Shown one piece after another: positions 46,001 to 59,700 of a stretch of DNA of 64,000 nucleotides (the stretch's first letter is position 1; every line of letters begins with the position of its first letter). Both the position numbers and the translations under genes were made by a program. The notes beneath the pieces are model-generated. The model was not told the origin of the DNA. It did not search any database and saw nothing but the letters and a program-made list of their open reading frames with translations. This DNA comes from Anagrus nilaparvatae (Eukaryota; Arthropoda; Insecta; Hymenoptera; Mymaridae), in NCBI GenBank assembly GCA_022575985.1, contig JAKSXM010000145.1:124001-188000 (forward strand). Reading direction: 5' to 3'.

Positions 46001-48986
46001 TAATAATTAAAGTTATCTTTTTTCAAAAACCCTAAAAGTAGGTCTTTGACTTTAAATTATCATATCTTTTAAACAAACAATTAAGAAGAGAAAATATTTT
46101 AGGCTTATAAGACCCGTTTTTATGAAAAATTAGAATTTCAGCAGCAATTTAAACATATTTAAAAATTGATCATTTTTAAAATTGGCCTTTTTTAAGCTTT
46201 CCTAAATAAAGTTTATACAATGCTGTACGATTTTAAAAATGATTTCACGGGTTTCCTGGATCCTAGTAAAAACGCCTTTACAGGAACCACATGAAATCGT
46301 TCAAATAGTATTATTCCAAGAAAGAAACATTAAGTACCAGATTTTTCAGGTTATAAGGCGTTCAAACCCATGGGATATTATTGAAAATGAAATGATTGCT
46401 GAAATATCATTATTGCAAAATATTAAAGAAAAAAAATTTATAACTGGTTTGTGTAAAAACAATTAAATACATGGAATATGTTTACTACAGTTGAAGTCTA
46501 GGTATAATAATAAAAAAAGTGAGAAAAAAAATCAGGAAAATTTTTATTTTTTTGTTGTTTTCGAGGTCTCAGAAGGCCGATTACAATTAGTTTATGTCGT
46601 CCAAAAATATATGAAAAAATCCGACTTTTCCCATATCCTAACAAAATTTAGGTGTATTTTTTTTACAGCTTTGTCAAAATAGTAAGTGAATAATTCGATT
46701 TTCCGACTCTCAGATTAGGAATTTTTCAAAACTATTAACAGGAGCGGATTTTTGAGGAAACTTTACTACAGTTACTCTTTTCTCATAATTTTCGAACGTT
46801 TCTGGAAGAGATGTTTCCAGCCTAATCCAAAGACCCGCCCTTTAAGGTTCTACTCATTTCACTAAGAATTGTTCATATATAATATTTATATTTATGATTT
46901 TTTAGGAACTGTAAGCTTACCTTAAACCTCTAATCTAACAAATTAGCCAAATTAAGTAAGATGTTACTAATCAAGTTTGTAATACTTTGAAAAATTATTG
47001 TTTTATTAATTCAAGCTTGATTCAATTATTTCATTTCTTCATAGAACTTTTTAATGAAATCGAAATTTTTCCAATGGTGTAATTAATAGTTGATAAAATT
47101 TATATTCCAAAAAATTTTAAATTTATTCATACTATGTTAGTGAAAACTCAAATATCTACATAATCTGCTGAACAGCATATTATTATTTATTTAGTTCATG
47201 AAACGTTTTTCAACGGATTGCCTTGAATCTGTAAGAATTATACATTATTATTATTTTAAAAAGTTTTTAAATATTTTAAAAAATAATTATTTCAAAATTT
47301 GTACAAAAAGTATTTACAAATAGCATGAATATTAAAAATTATACGATATAGTATAATAATTTTTTTAAAATTCAGAAAACCGTTTGAGTTATTGGAATTC
47401 TCTTGTACTTTATTTTATTATTTGATAAAATCTTGGAAAAGTTTTTTTTTTTAAAGCGATTATTTGAAATTCCAAACAATATTTTTTTATAGTATTGCAG
47501 TTATCAAATTCCGGTTGAGATTTTGGTTTATAAATTCAGAGTATTTTTAATACTTATTTTATAAACAAATTACTAAAACTTATTTCTGAAAAAGTTTATC
47601 TAAAAGTTTTATCTCAAATAAATTGAATGTTCTTTAACATAAGCTAATCAGAATTTTGATGTAAAATGTCCAGATCTAGAAATTCAGATATTTACGATCC
47701 AAAATTTAACATGACATGACGCATTCGCTTAAAAAAATAAGGATTTTGAATTAAACATTTTTTTTTTTAATTTCTGATACCAAATTCTGAAAAGCAACGA
47801 ATCTTTAATTAAAAATTATCATCTCAGTGTCAAAATAAAAATTTGCACCACTTTTTACAGTTCGAAACCCGCGAAATATAATTAGCAACCTTAAAAACAT
47901 TAAATTTTGGTAGCTTAAGTTCCTAAACGTAATTTAATATAAAATTAAAAGTAATCAAATCTTTTCAGCAACCAAGACCGATTTCTTGTTCATGATTTTT
48001 TTTTGGTTTTCTAAATCAAACTACGGTTTTTGAGCTCAAACTACCCCTATTAAACAATGTTCATATCGATGCGCTTGAAAGTAGCCGCCAATAAACAAAA
48101 TAATTTAATTCTTTTTTGAAGGAATAAGAAGCCAGTAAAAAATTATTCGATTGACATTAGAAAATTATCACTAAAAATTTAAAAAACTTAAAATAAAAGA
48201 TTAATTTATTCCTTTTTGATTCGAATTCATTTTTATAAGTTTTATTATAAACATATAAAATATATAGTAAGAAAATATAAAATTTATAAAAAATTTCCTT
48301 AAAACAAAAAAGTTTTTAAAGTCTCTAAAAATAAGATTTTGATAATTATTCCCAAGCAAAAAAAAGAGTAGTAAAATTAATACCTAAAAATTATGCAGAT
48401 TCAAATTAATGAATATTGGTAAATTTGACCTGAAAATTAATAAATCTTAAACAAAATTGAAATTTAAAAAAAAGTTAAAACAATGTTCCGACGTCTATAA
48501 ATCAAAATTTTGGAATGTCTAAACTATATGTAAGAAAAATAAAAATCTAATTTTACACAAATCTGAAAACAAAAGTAACACTAACCTTAAAATTTTGTGG
48601 TTCGAATTCCATGAAAAATATTTCCATTTCGCTATTTTTTTATCTTTATTCTTGTAAATTTTATAAATTTTATACGTATACGTATGCATTTTTATATCGT
48701 ATTTAAAAATTTTAAATAAATCTTCTTCATACAAGCACTTCTTTAAATAAATGATAATTAAGTTTGATATTAAAATATTTTTTTTTAATTAAAATGTGTG
48801 GTCTCTAATCCGATAAAAAAAATATAAAATAGTTAGTGATGCTAACTTGTTGGCGTTACATCAGGAAATATAAAAGTGGCTATGTAGTGTATTATAGTAA
48901 AGGTATATTTTTAATATCCCCTCTCTTATTTTCAAAAAAAAATTGTCCTAGCTGCTGCAGCATCTATTATAAAAGTCTTTCAAAAT
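46001..48986. other. Long non-coding stretch
   Basis: About 3 kb with no recognisable gene or element end. Short open frames (46239-46466, 46491-46682, 48519-48734) are rich in K, N and F and have no family resemblance. Confidence 0.45.
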
Positions 48987-49264
48987 CAGAGCCGGCTCAA
49001 TCTAAAATTTTCAACCGTGCAAGACCAACTTTTGTTGCCCCCTGTATCAAAAAAATTTTAATTAAGCAAAAAAATTATAATAAAAAAACTATTCATTTTA
49101 AAATTTAGGATAAGAATATCTATTATTTAAGAATCATTTATTTAATATTCAACAGAATTATTATTTGTAAAAAAATTATACTTTAATGTTAAATTAACAA
49201 TTTAAAAAAGCGCAAATTAAATTTACAAACGCAAATACTACTTCAGTTAATAAATGTTCTACCT

Positions 49265-49490
49265 GTTTGGTTTTCAGCCAACATAAGACTTGGTCTACTA
49301 TAGGTTTTTTGGGTTACTGATCACAAATTTTGGGGTGTTTTCTATGTCAAATGTGGGCTTGAGCCTTAAATTTGCAAAAACTACTAAACTAAAATGGGGT
49401 ATTTTTGATGTATTTGAATTTTGAGTAGTTCCACATGAGTTTTTGGGGTCACTATACAAGAATTTCAGTGATTTTTTAATGCACAATAAG
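49265..49490 (-). repeat. Interspersed repeat shared with 61040-61500
   Basis: TATAGGTTTTTTGGGTTACT and neighbouring words such as AAATTTTGGGGTGTTTT recall the CTATACTA/GGTTTTTTGGGTCGCT blocks found at 61020-61485 in the opposite orientation. The match is diverged and not coding. Confidence 0.4.
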
Positions 49491-49608
49491 CTCTTTTAAT
49501 ATTTACGTGGTTACAGAGCCGTATTTGCCTTACTTGCCGCCTAATGCCAAAAATTTGCCGCCTATGTAAGGCGAGGGAAAATGACATAAATCAAGTCGTA
49601 AATAAAAT

Positions 49609-49640
<32 letters not shown>
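49609..49640 (+). repeat. (GT)n microsatellite
   Basis: About 16 uninterrupted GT units. The valine/cysteine-rich open frame through it (49544-49735) is an artefact of the repeat. Confidence 0.95.
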
Positions 49641-49645
<5 letters not shown>

Positions 49646-50439
49646 AATGAGTGTTATGTAAAAAAAATGTGCATATTTGTGCATATTAAAGTGTGTCTAA
49701 TTTTATTTTTTTTTTTGAATTTCTTTTCTCATTAGACAAAAATGAGATTTTAAAATTTAAGATTATACTTTTTTTGGGGCCGTTTGGGGCTTGATCAAAA
49801 ATTAATTTCAAGGGTTTTTAAATGCTTTGAAAAAAAAAGTTATAAATATTTTATCAAACATTCATGTGTAGTTATTTTTTTATAATTTTAATAATAAAAT
49901 ATAGGGGTTGATTAAATGTACTAAAAACGTTAAACGTTAAACGTTAAACGTTAGCGATTAAAAATGAGTTTTCGTCACTACAAAAATTAAATTTTTACGA
50001 TTAATCTTTTTCCTAGTTAATTAAAAAGGTTTACTCAATATCTATGATTAATATTTTTAATTTAATCGTATTTAGCGACGATACAAGCGACGATATTAAA
50101 ATATTTATCCTAGATTCATATTAAATCAAATAAATTTGTCAAAAGAAACGATTAAATCGAAAAATGAAACACTAATCAGCACATAAGAAATGAGCCCTTT
50201 GGATGCGAAACGTGGTCAAGGGCATTATGGGCTACTCAGAGAAACAAAAAAAAGCTTAGGGGCCAAATGAGCCCATTCGGCCCAAAATAAAATACTAATG
50301 TAAAGCTTGGTTCCCGAGAGTAAAAATGGATCCATCAAATTAAAATAAATACTACCAGATAAAATCGGCCATTCGGAGGGCTTATTGGGCCCAATTGGGT
50401 TAACTCAGGGCGGAGAGTTTTGGAAGTGAGCCAAAATAA

Positions 50440-50590
50440 ATATATTCCCTTGTAGATACGTGACTAAAAAGTTCATCCTTGTAGTAAAATTTCATGCTCT
50501 TTCAGAATCTGACATTAGTTTCCATCTACAACCCTTAAATATACCCTAAACACGGGGGTGAAAGGGGTAGGTAAGGCATTATTATAAAAT
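50440..50590. repeat. Fragment related to the foldback at 27299-28138
   Basis: AGTAAAATTTCATGCTCTTT, TCTGACATTAG, ACAACCCTTAAAT and GGGGGTGAAAGGGG occur in the same order as on the minus strand of about 28070-28195, so it is a diverged partial copy of that family including its flank. Confidence 0.5.
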
Positions 50591-50909
50591 GTTTGGAAAA
50601 ATTTCTATATTTATTAGATTTGTTATTTTATTTTATTTGGTATTATACTGAAAAATTTAACGTATATTATGTGTACCTATTTTGCATTAAATTTCTAAGA
50701 TAAGCAAATGATCATTGTCGCAACACATTATGGACAAGAAGTTTAACTGTAACAAAGGATTTAGGAAAACCCAAAAGCAAAATTTAAATAAAAATGAAAT
50801 AAAAAATATTTTTTCTATTTAAAAACAGTATATTATTTCTTAATATTTTGAACTTTTCAGCACACCAGGCGGGACGCGCCCGACTTATCCGGGCCTTAAG
50901 CCGGCCCTG

Positions 50910-53900
50910 TGCTAAATAATAAGAATATACTCCTTCTACTCTGCGAATTTACTACTGTAACATTTTTATACATACCTTCAAAAATTATGAATTTTAAAGT
51001 TGACAACTAAAATAAAATAATATTTTTTGCATAATTTAAAACTATATAAAAAATTATTCTAGTTTTTATTTTTTTGTTTTTCAAAAATAAAAAAATCATG
51101 AAAGTAAAAGATATTATATTTTATTATATTACGCTTTACATGCGAGACAAAATTCCTGAAATGGTTACAACCGGCTACAAAACTTATATGTATAGGTTTA
51201 TGTGAGGCTTTATATTTAAAAAATACGAACTTCCAGAAAATCTCAGCTCCCTAGGTTTCAATTTTCCCGAGTTATGATCGTCCAAACTTTTTTAGTGTTT
51301 CTCAATATTCATAGTAAAATTTGAAAAATAAGAAGAGTAGCAATAAAACGTACATTTGGTCAGTTATAGAAAAAAATAAAAGTAACCTCATGCACGCAAA
51401 TGCATCAAATTTATAGTTCATTGAATTTATAGTTCATCAAATTTATAGTTCATTTTGCTTCGCAAATGAGTAAAAAGATGATTTTTCTTATTTGTAGATT
51501 TTAAATCTACTTTAAAAGTAACTAATCATAGTTAGATGTGTGAATCAGATTTTTTTAGAACTACTTTGAGAATACTTCTCCTAAAACGCTGAAACTTAAC
51601 TTGACTTTCTAATTTTCTGACGATTTTCTACTTTGATTTGGATATATTCAAACATGTGATACTAGAAACACAATATAATGGCTATAAATTTGAAATAATT
51701 TATATTTAGAAATTGAATGCAGGAATAAAAAAAAAATATAATTTATTCTCCAAATAAGTTGAATTTATCGCTCCTATAATTTTTAAATTAAATTAAAATA
51801 AAGAAAAAATTGTTAAAAAATCAAGAATTTTCATTTGAATCAATTTAAACCAAACCGGGATTAAGATGCATGGTCGGGTTTTCGAATCGGTTTCAAACGC
51901 CAAAAATCGAGGATTAAACCTTATGAGCTAAAAAATTACTTGGAGGGTAATTTTAGTAGTACTATAGTTGGTGTTTCACTCTGTACATTGAGCTAGTTCA
52001 TAATTAGGGAACTCGATGTATTTCTCCTAATATACCAAAATCAGCTTTAAATCACTTTGATTCGTTACATATTCTTGCAAACGTATCTCGTTCACGCGAA
52101 TATAGCTAAGATGTCAATCTAGGAACCTATATATATAAAATGACCACAAATGGTTATCATAATTATACTATTATTATCTGAAATACCAAATTATGTGCTC
52201 AGTATAATGACCCTAAAACTGGGATTTTTGGAAAATTTTTTAAAAAATCTTAAAATGATGATAACTTGCTTATTTCTCGGTCAAAAATAAAATTTTTTTT
52301 TTTAAATAAGCTCATTTTTCCCTGGCTATTCGAATATTGAAGAAGAAAATTTTGTTGGTTGACCCCTTAACCACTTATTGACTAATATTGGTCCAATTAT
52401 TACACATTTTCCGAGTCTTATATCTACAAACAGAAGCCAATACCATCGCTCAAATTTTTAGGGAATTTTTTTTAATGTCAAAAGAAGCTTTCCTGAAATT
52501 TTCAGCCCTTAAAGTGCTCAGAGAAAAATTTTGCAGACGATTAAAATCGATATTTTCGGAAATAACAGACTCGGAAATAGCAAACTTTCAATTGCTTATA
52601 TCTCCGGCTTCTGATAAGCTTTAACGTTTAAGTTCTCATTTGAAAGGTCTTTGCTAGACGCTTTTAATGAGACCAACCGAAAGTTTTAAGCTAATCATGC
52701 TGAGTCACAATTTAAGTTCAAAAATCAGAATTTTTCGATAAAATGAATCTTACGTTAATCAATGCCAGTAAAAATTAACTCCTTGAAACTTTTTGAAAAT
52801 TGTTTTGGTAAAAGTTGAAAGTTCAAGAAAAAAAATGAGACCAGCCAAATGTTTTTTGGACTAATCCTTGAAGCCCAGTAAATTTTTGAAAATTGGCTAA
52901 AAACAGTTATTTTTGGACCTTTTAGAGCTTGTATCTTGGCAACCCGTCCGGCTGAGTTCTTTATTACCTTAAACCACCCCTGAAAATTTGAGCTCGATCG
53001 GAGTCATGGGTGCGCACACTTTTGTATCAAAAGTAATGGATATGCCCATATATATTATTTATATATGTTTTATATATGGTTTTATACTATTTATGTATGG
53101 TTTATTGTTATGTGAAGTAAAAGATAATCGATTAGTAATTATACAAGTATTATTTAGTAGGAAAACTTTTTTTCAGGTGAATCTTACTCTTTTTTATTGA
53201 CTTTTAGAATTTTTGAACTGATTATACTATTTAGTAAATTATGTGTTTTGGTTTATAAATTAAAGTATTGAATCTTAGGTAACTTGATAAAAAGAAAATG
53301 AAAATTCTTTTATTGCAAATGGGTTTATTTCACGGATATTTACTTTTTGACTAAATAATAGACTTTCTTGGAGAATCTATAATGGCTTCATTTTTTTAAC
53401 TTATAACTTTTTAAATTAGTTTTTGATTTTTCTCCTAATTAAAAAAAAAAAAAATTGTCCTCGTCCGAAAACCAAACCGAAAAAAAGACTGAACTTTTAG
53501 GTCGGGTGGCCTACGATTGGGCTAATCACACACCCATGCTAACTATATATTAATTTTAAAAGTAAATGGATTTTTAAATTATATGAATATCTTTTACTTT
53601 TATTTATTCACGATTATACCCAGAATAAATTTAGATTAATATCTTTTGCTGATTTAATTAAATTAAAAAAAAAAAGATATTTTCATAATTGTAGAGTAAT
53701 AAAATTTTTGTTGTTTGAAAAAGAAGTCAATAATGATTTTTATACGTATTGGAGCCAGTTTTCGAACATAAATATAGGCTTTCCCTGATCAAATCGTGGG
53801 TCCTATTAAAAACTAGCTATGTATCTTTTTTCACAAACGAAGACCCCGATATCTTACTATGTATACAACGTATATTATGTCGGTGTCTTCTAGACGAAAT

Positions 53901-55882
53901 GCAACAATATTTAACACCAATTATTAATTTTAAAGTATCATTTTCAAGATATAAAGATAGAGCTAGGTACAAAGAAATTAACTTCTCTACGAAAAGTGGC
54001 TACTATACGGTATATATTTTAGACAAAAAATTTATTAAAATTTATATATCCTTTCTCAAATTTTTACAGGAATTCGGTTTTATGGCTTTTATATGAATTT
54101 TAATTATTTCTATGTTAAAAAAATATAAAATAAAAATAAAGTCCGAGACATTTATCCTTTCTTGCTAATCAAATAAAAATATAAAAAAAGATTTAAAGTT
54201 AGTAAAATTTTTATAAATTTGTAGTAGTGAATTTTTAACAAAAAATATACATTTTGATCGTAAATTAACATTTTAAAAAAAATTTATTTCAAAGATCTCG
54301 TGCGAAATATTATAAAATAAATTTGGTGAACATTGTATAATTTTAAAACTTCAATTCTTTAAACGTGCAATAGGAATTTACGTTTTGGGCCCATAAAATA
54401 TGACACATAAATAAAAAAAACAAATTCGTGATGGTAAAGATCGTATATTGGTTACTTTTTACAAAGACACTTTAGGGATATAAAGTTTTTAATTCCTAGA
54501 AAGCAGGCAAAAAAGGAGTTTAATAAAAAGAAGTAAAAACAAAATTAATACAGAATGCAAATAAAACGAAACAAAGTCTATCAATAAATTATAGACTTTG
54601 CAGATTGTGTATATACTCAAACTTTGTATTATTTAAAACCCTGTGGTTTTTGCAAATTAAATCCAAAAGGATTACTTTATGCGAATTATCGTAAATTTAA
54701 AGTAAAAAAAGGGTTGCTATGTGAAAAAAATTAAAAATTCTATTTGGTTTATTTTGTAGCTTGTATTAAAATATTTAATTTGTTTTCTTTAATTTTTAAA
54801 TTAAACAATTTTAAACCATTGAAATAATAAATTAAATAAATTATGCGTAACGTCACAACCCAGATTTTCTACAATATATTGTTATAAACTTTTAACATTG
54901 TGTTTCATTGACTGTGACGTCACGGTTCCTTCACCAATATTTTCGCTACTCTAATTACTCTCTCATTTTTCATTATTTTATGAAAAACAAAAAAAAAAAT
55001 AAGTATCAAATATTTTATTACGCTTTTTCAGAATATCAATATATTTACTAAAGTTATAATTACTAAAATTTTTAATTACGTTTATACACTAAAGTATATT
55101 TACTGATATTGACTAATTTTAATTTATTAAAAGATTTTATTTTATTTTACTCTATTTATACTTTAGATTAATTAATTAACTTTGTAAAACAAGAATGTAC
55201 CATTTTGTGTACAAACAAATAAATCATATAATAATAATAATAATCAATAAATCTTAAAAGCTTTGCATAGCCCTTTTTTACTATTAAATTAAAGTTTTAT
55301 AACTTGATTATTTTTTTTCTGAACTGAATTTTAGAATAACTAATGTAGTTTTTCAAATATTTACGGAGGATTAAATGCAAAACTACTTAATTTTTTAATA
55401 CATGAATTTAATTTTTTTTTTGTTTTAGAAGATTTCTCCTTGATTTGTAAATAAAATAATATTCTGATTAAAAACCAAATGCTATAAAAATTTATTTATA
55501 AATTTACAGTAATTAAACGATTATATAAAAAAATCTTTTTAATTTTAAATACAATTTTTCTATTTTAAATCTCTTATAAATTACATAAATAATTACTTAA
55601 TAATATAAATTACGCATTATATAACTTATGAACGTTTTTTTTTACAATTTAATAGATATATTTTACAATTCATTGAGATTCTGAATTTATCATCTTAAAT
55701 TAAACCACTTAATTATAATTTAATGATTAAATCTAATTAATATGTATAACAAGATCGATTCTAAACTAAAACAGTCACGTATATGCTACATTTTTAATTA
55801 GAAAAAATTTTTAGCTGTATGCAAATCTACTAATTTGAAAAATATTTTTAATTATCTTACTATACGTGTTACAATTAAATTA
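50910..55882. other. Long non-coding stretch
   Basis: About 5 kb without recognisable genes. The frame at 53749-54096 (115 codons, no ATG start) shows no family resemblance or signal, and I do not call it. TCCCTAGGTTTCAATTTTCC...GAGTTATGATCG (51250-51280) and GAGCTCGATCGGAGTCATGG (52989-53008) look like pieces of interspersed repeats. GTAACGTCAC/GTGACGTCAC words lie at 54846 and 54915. Confidence 0.45.
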
Positions 55883-56309
55883 CACTGTAAAAAGTAACTT
55901 TCTTATATTAACAAAAAAATTAGAAAATTTTCGAAAAATTAGTAAATTTTCGAAAAATTAGTAAATTTTCGAAAAAATTTGTAAATATTCGAAAAAAATC
56001 GTATAATTACTAAATTTAGGGGTATTCTCGATTTTTTTTTGTGAATTAGCAAGAAAAATAGATAATTTACAATTCTTTTCGAAAATTTTCAAAAAATAGT
56101 TGTAAATATTCGAAAAATAGTTGTGAATTTACAACTTTTTTCATAAATTTACCAAAAAAAATCAAGAATTCTCGAATTTTTTGATACTATACTAAACTTA
56201 GTAAATTTCTGATTTTTATCGAATATTTACAAAATTTTTTGAAAATTTACTAATTTTTCGAAAACATTCTATTTTTTTTGTAAATCTAAGAAAGTTATTT
56301 TTTACAGTG
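55883..56309. mobile_element. Foldback MITE, family CACTGTAAAAAG, copy 3
   Basis: TA|CACTGTAAAAAGTAACTTTC at the left and GAAAGTTATTTTTTACAGTG|TA at the right, with TA on both sides. 427 bp, self-complementary interior. It lies about 300 bases beyond the stop codon of the NRF-6-like gene. Confidence 0.85.
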
Positions 56310-56612
56310 TAGTTTTCTTAAACTTTTTTCTTTAAAATTTCAAATCTGGTGATCTTTGTTGTTTTAGTTTAGATTCATTTTTGTATCTATAAGGGTTAGT
56401 TAAAAAAATACGTAACGCATATAATTATGTCACACAAAATTATTTTGTCATGCATGAATTTTAATTACGTATTTTTTGAATAATCCCTAACTAATATAAG
56501 TTCTTTCTAATTTTACAAACATTATTTTATAAAAATTTTTTGATTAGATTTTAGGTATAATAAATTAAAAAAGAAATAATATTTTTTTAAAATATCTTAA
56601 GTATATAAAATT

Positions 56613-56738
56613 TTATCTTGGCCTTCCTTTAGAACCTAACGCTATTTTTAGTAAATTAATGACTGGTGCTTCAAATGCAATCGATATACAAAACGCAACT
56701 AAATACGCTATGACCATGTTTCCAAAATAAATAATGTG
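56613..56738 (-). CDS. NRF-6-like terminal exon
   Basis: Acceptor GCTTTGTTTTAG|CAC after an 82-base intron. Encodes HIIYFGNMVIAYLVAFCISI and AFEAPVINLLKIALGSKGRP, then R and stop (56613-56615). The last membrane helix and the E-x-P-x-x-x-L-x-K ending are usual for the family. No AATAAA is seen close by. Confidence 0.92.
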   Translation of the reverse strand, partial: HIIYFGNMVIAYLVAFCISIAFEAPVINLLKIALGSKGRPR

Positions 56739-59700
56739 CTAAAACAAAGCATAAATAAATAATTAATATCAAGTATTTGATGAGTCAAGATAATAATATA
56801 TAAAAGTTTAGAATACTTACGACAACGCCATTGTGCAAGTGAAGAGATCCATCCATTCGTGTTGAAATAAACATCATTATCATCGGATGTACTAAGTAAG
56901 CACAATAAGTAAGCCTTGAAAGAGGATATATTATTTTTAATGATAAAAATTTATCAATTAGTGGTGCACTACCAGTGCAACATTGAATAACGATAAATCC
57001 AACAGATATTGCCCATGCTGTATGTCCTAAGCTTGCATACATGGAGCTTGTCAATACTGTTAAATTAGCTGGATATAATCCATACACTAATGATAACATT
57101 AATATCGTTGATAATAACCAACCTAATCCTTTTATAACCTGAAAAGTTATATTTATACGTTTACAAGATTTATGCATTAAAAATATAAAAAGAAACCATA
57201 TATTTTTATTTTTTTCACTTCTCTTGAAAATGAACAATTATATGTTTCATAAAGTAAAAAAAGTTAGTAAGAATAAGAGAAAAATAATGAAGTTTTATTT
57301 CAAGATTTAAAATAAAAAGAAATATGAATTATGATATAAAAATATAAGTAAGTATAAGTAAAGTATGTGTGAAATGGGTTAAAAAAGAGAGAATAAATAG
57401 AGTAAAAAAGTACTTGTATATAACTTGAAAATAGGAAAGATAAGAATAAAAATTATGTGCTATAAATATGTATATGTATTAGCCTGGCAGCTATTTTAAA
57501 AAGTTGCTTCAATCTTCGAGAACCAGGTGAAATTGGATATTATTTACCAAAAAGGAGGTTCTCAACTATAACTCATTCAATCGTCTCTGAGTATTACGAC
57601 CAAAAACTTAGGATATTGTAGATTAATTTTTTGGCTTAATAAGAAACACTGTTATTTTCACCTACTCGATGAAATACTAAGGAGTAATTAAATGAGCTAA
57701 AATTTCAGGAATCTTATTTTTTTGATGATTGACAACTTTTTTCATCTGCTAGTTAAAAGTCTAAGCAACTTTTAAAAAAGAAATGTTAGTATTCTATGCT
57801 AATTGGACACAGTGATCCCGAAATAACTTATAAAATGTCTCACACTCAATATGTTTTTTTTCAGAAACTTTTAGTGATCTCATAGAAGTAACATCCTATG
57901 ATCAACTAAATTTGAAACGTTTTTATTTGAAAAAATTGCCTACACCTACTGTATTTAATTGACGATTATTTTGAAAAAATTAAAAAAAGATTCTTATAAA
58001 CATGAGAAAAACTAACACTGATATACTTAGATACAAATATACCAATTAAACTCATTTAAAAACCGGCTAAATGATTTATAAGTCATTAAAATTTACTTAA
58101 AAATTTTTTTTTATTTTATAAGGTGTCAATATGAACATTTTTCCGATCAGTGATGTAATGAGAATTGGTAATAAAAACACTTGTTTTCAATAATTTTAGG
58201 TCTCAATATCAACGTTTCATTTGAAATTTCTGTAAAGAAAAATCTTGAGTTCAAGACATTTTTATAATTAGTTGTTTCAGGACCACTGCGTGAACCCAAA
58301 TTAGTCTGAAGGGTCGCGGAGATCGGTCCAAACTATTTTTATTTCAAAACTGCAACTAAAAATAAGTCACTAACATTTAATTTTCTAGATACAATTCTTG
58401 ATTTTTTACAAGCATTTACATTTTTTTAGCATTTTTTGGGAAATTGACTCAAAAGTTTCTTTTCTTATTAAAAATATTCTTATTATTATACTGAAAAATA
58501 CTTATTTTGGGGTTAATATTAAATCATGATTCGTATAGCTAGTTAAATAAAGAATAGTCCGAATCGCCTGCAAATTACTTTTCAAGACGAAGCCAAGGAT
58601 GATCAACTGCGGTCTGGTTCATTATTTTTTCTTGGCCAAGGGTCTTTTATAATTTTTATATGTCTTTGGCGGATGCATAGCTGAGGAGAAGAAATTACGT
58701 TTTTCAACCCTAAAATTTCTTCAAATTTTTAAATACCCAGCAAAATCACGTGACTATATGAAAACTGAAAAAAAATTCGGGTTCATTGGGAAATTTTACA
58801 TAGGCATAGGCAACTTTGGTAAGTTTTGAAGCTTTGATGGATTCGTGTGAAAATTACGATATTTTAAAGTTAAAATTTTTCTTAATTTTCCATTTTTTGC
58901 ATTTTCAATATTTTCATTAAAAAATGCTTTTGGACCCCGGAATCGAATTAACCGTGAATTTTCGTTAAAGAATGTAGAGAGAAAATATTTTTCCATGTAA
59001 AATAAGCACTTCGCAGAAATAATAAGAGAATGTTGAGTCAATTTACCAAAAAGTACCAAAAATACGTAAATGGCTGCCGAAAATTGAAAAAGCTATAAAT
59101 TTGTGAATGGGTGTATATATTTTTATAGTTGCACTTTGGGAAACAAATAATTTTTAGCGATTTCCGCGACCTTCAATCCAATATATATACATGAGCTTGG
59201 TTTTTATTTTTTTAATATTTTGTAAATTTTAATTAGACTAATTTTTCTTTAATTATTAGTACGCTGGCACTATTATTTTTTCATTTTCAAATTTTACAAT
59301 TTTTTTACAATCTTAAAAGTTATTGGAAGTTAAAAAATACTCCACCGAAAAGTTATTTAATTTTAGAATCGTGAATGAAAGTTTTCATGTATATATATAT
59401 TACTGCAATTCTTTTGATAAGACACGCAGTGCTAACATGATACGAGAAGCCAAAAGATTTGTTTTTAGCGTGTAATATGATATGCTAGATGAATAAGAGA
59501 AACAGCATTGACAGCAGTAGTATAAGAAGTTTTTTAATGTACAGAAATTGATTAAAAAGCAGAGAAAGGTCAAAATTTTGAAACCTGAGTATAAGAGTAA
59601 TGTAAAGAATTTGAATTTGGATCAATAAAGATGGACCTGGGGAAAAGTTTTCATCTTATAATACATTAGCATATTTAAAATAAAAACTGCACAAAATATT

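Larger units (their letters stand above)
48987..50909. mobile_element. Cluster of hAT-like termini
   Basis: CAGAGCCGGCTCAATCT begins at 48987 and CAGAGCCGTATTTGCCTTAC at 49514. On the opposite strand, CAGGGCCGGCTTAAGGCCCG begins at 50909. Ends starting CAG(A/G)GCCG with GC-rich continuations are common among hAT elements. The three do not form an obvious matched pair with 8-bp target duplications, so they may be remnants of different copies. No transposase is seen between them. The (GT)n tract at 49609-49640 and the AACGTT repeats near 49926-49952 lie inside. Confidence 0.35.

Noticed and set aside
49544..49735. Cysteine/valine-rich frame
   Set aside because: Produced by the (GT)n microsatellite.
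53749..54096. 115-codon plus-strand frame
   Set aside because: It begins at TTG rather than ATG and has no recognisable domain, splice context or neighbours; it is likely chance.
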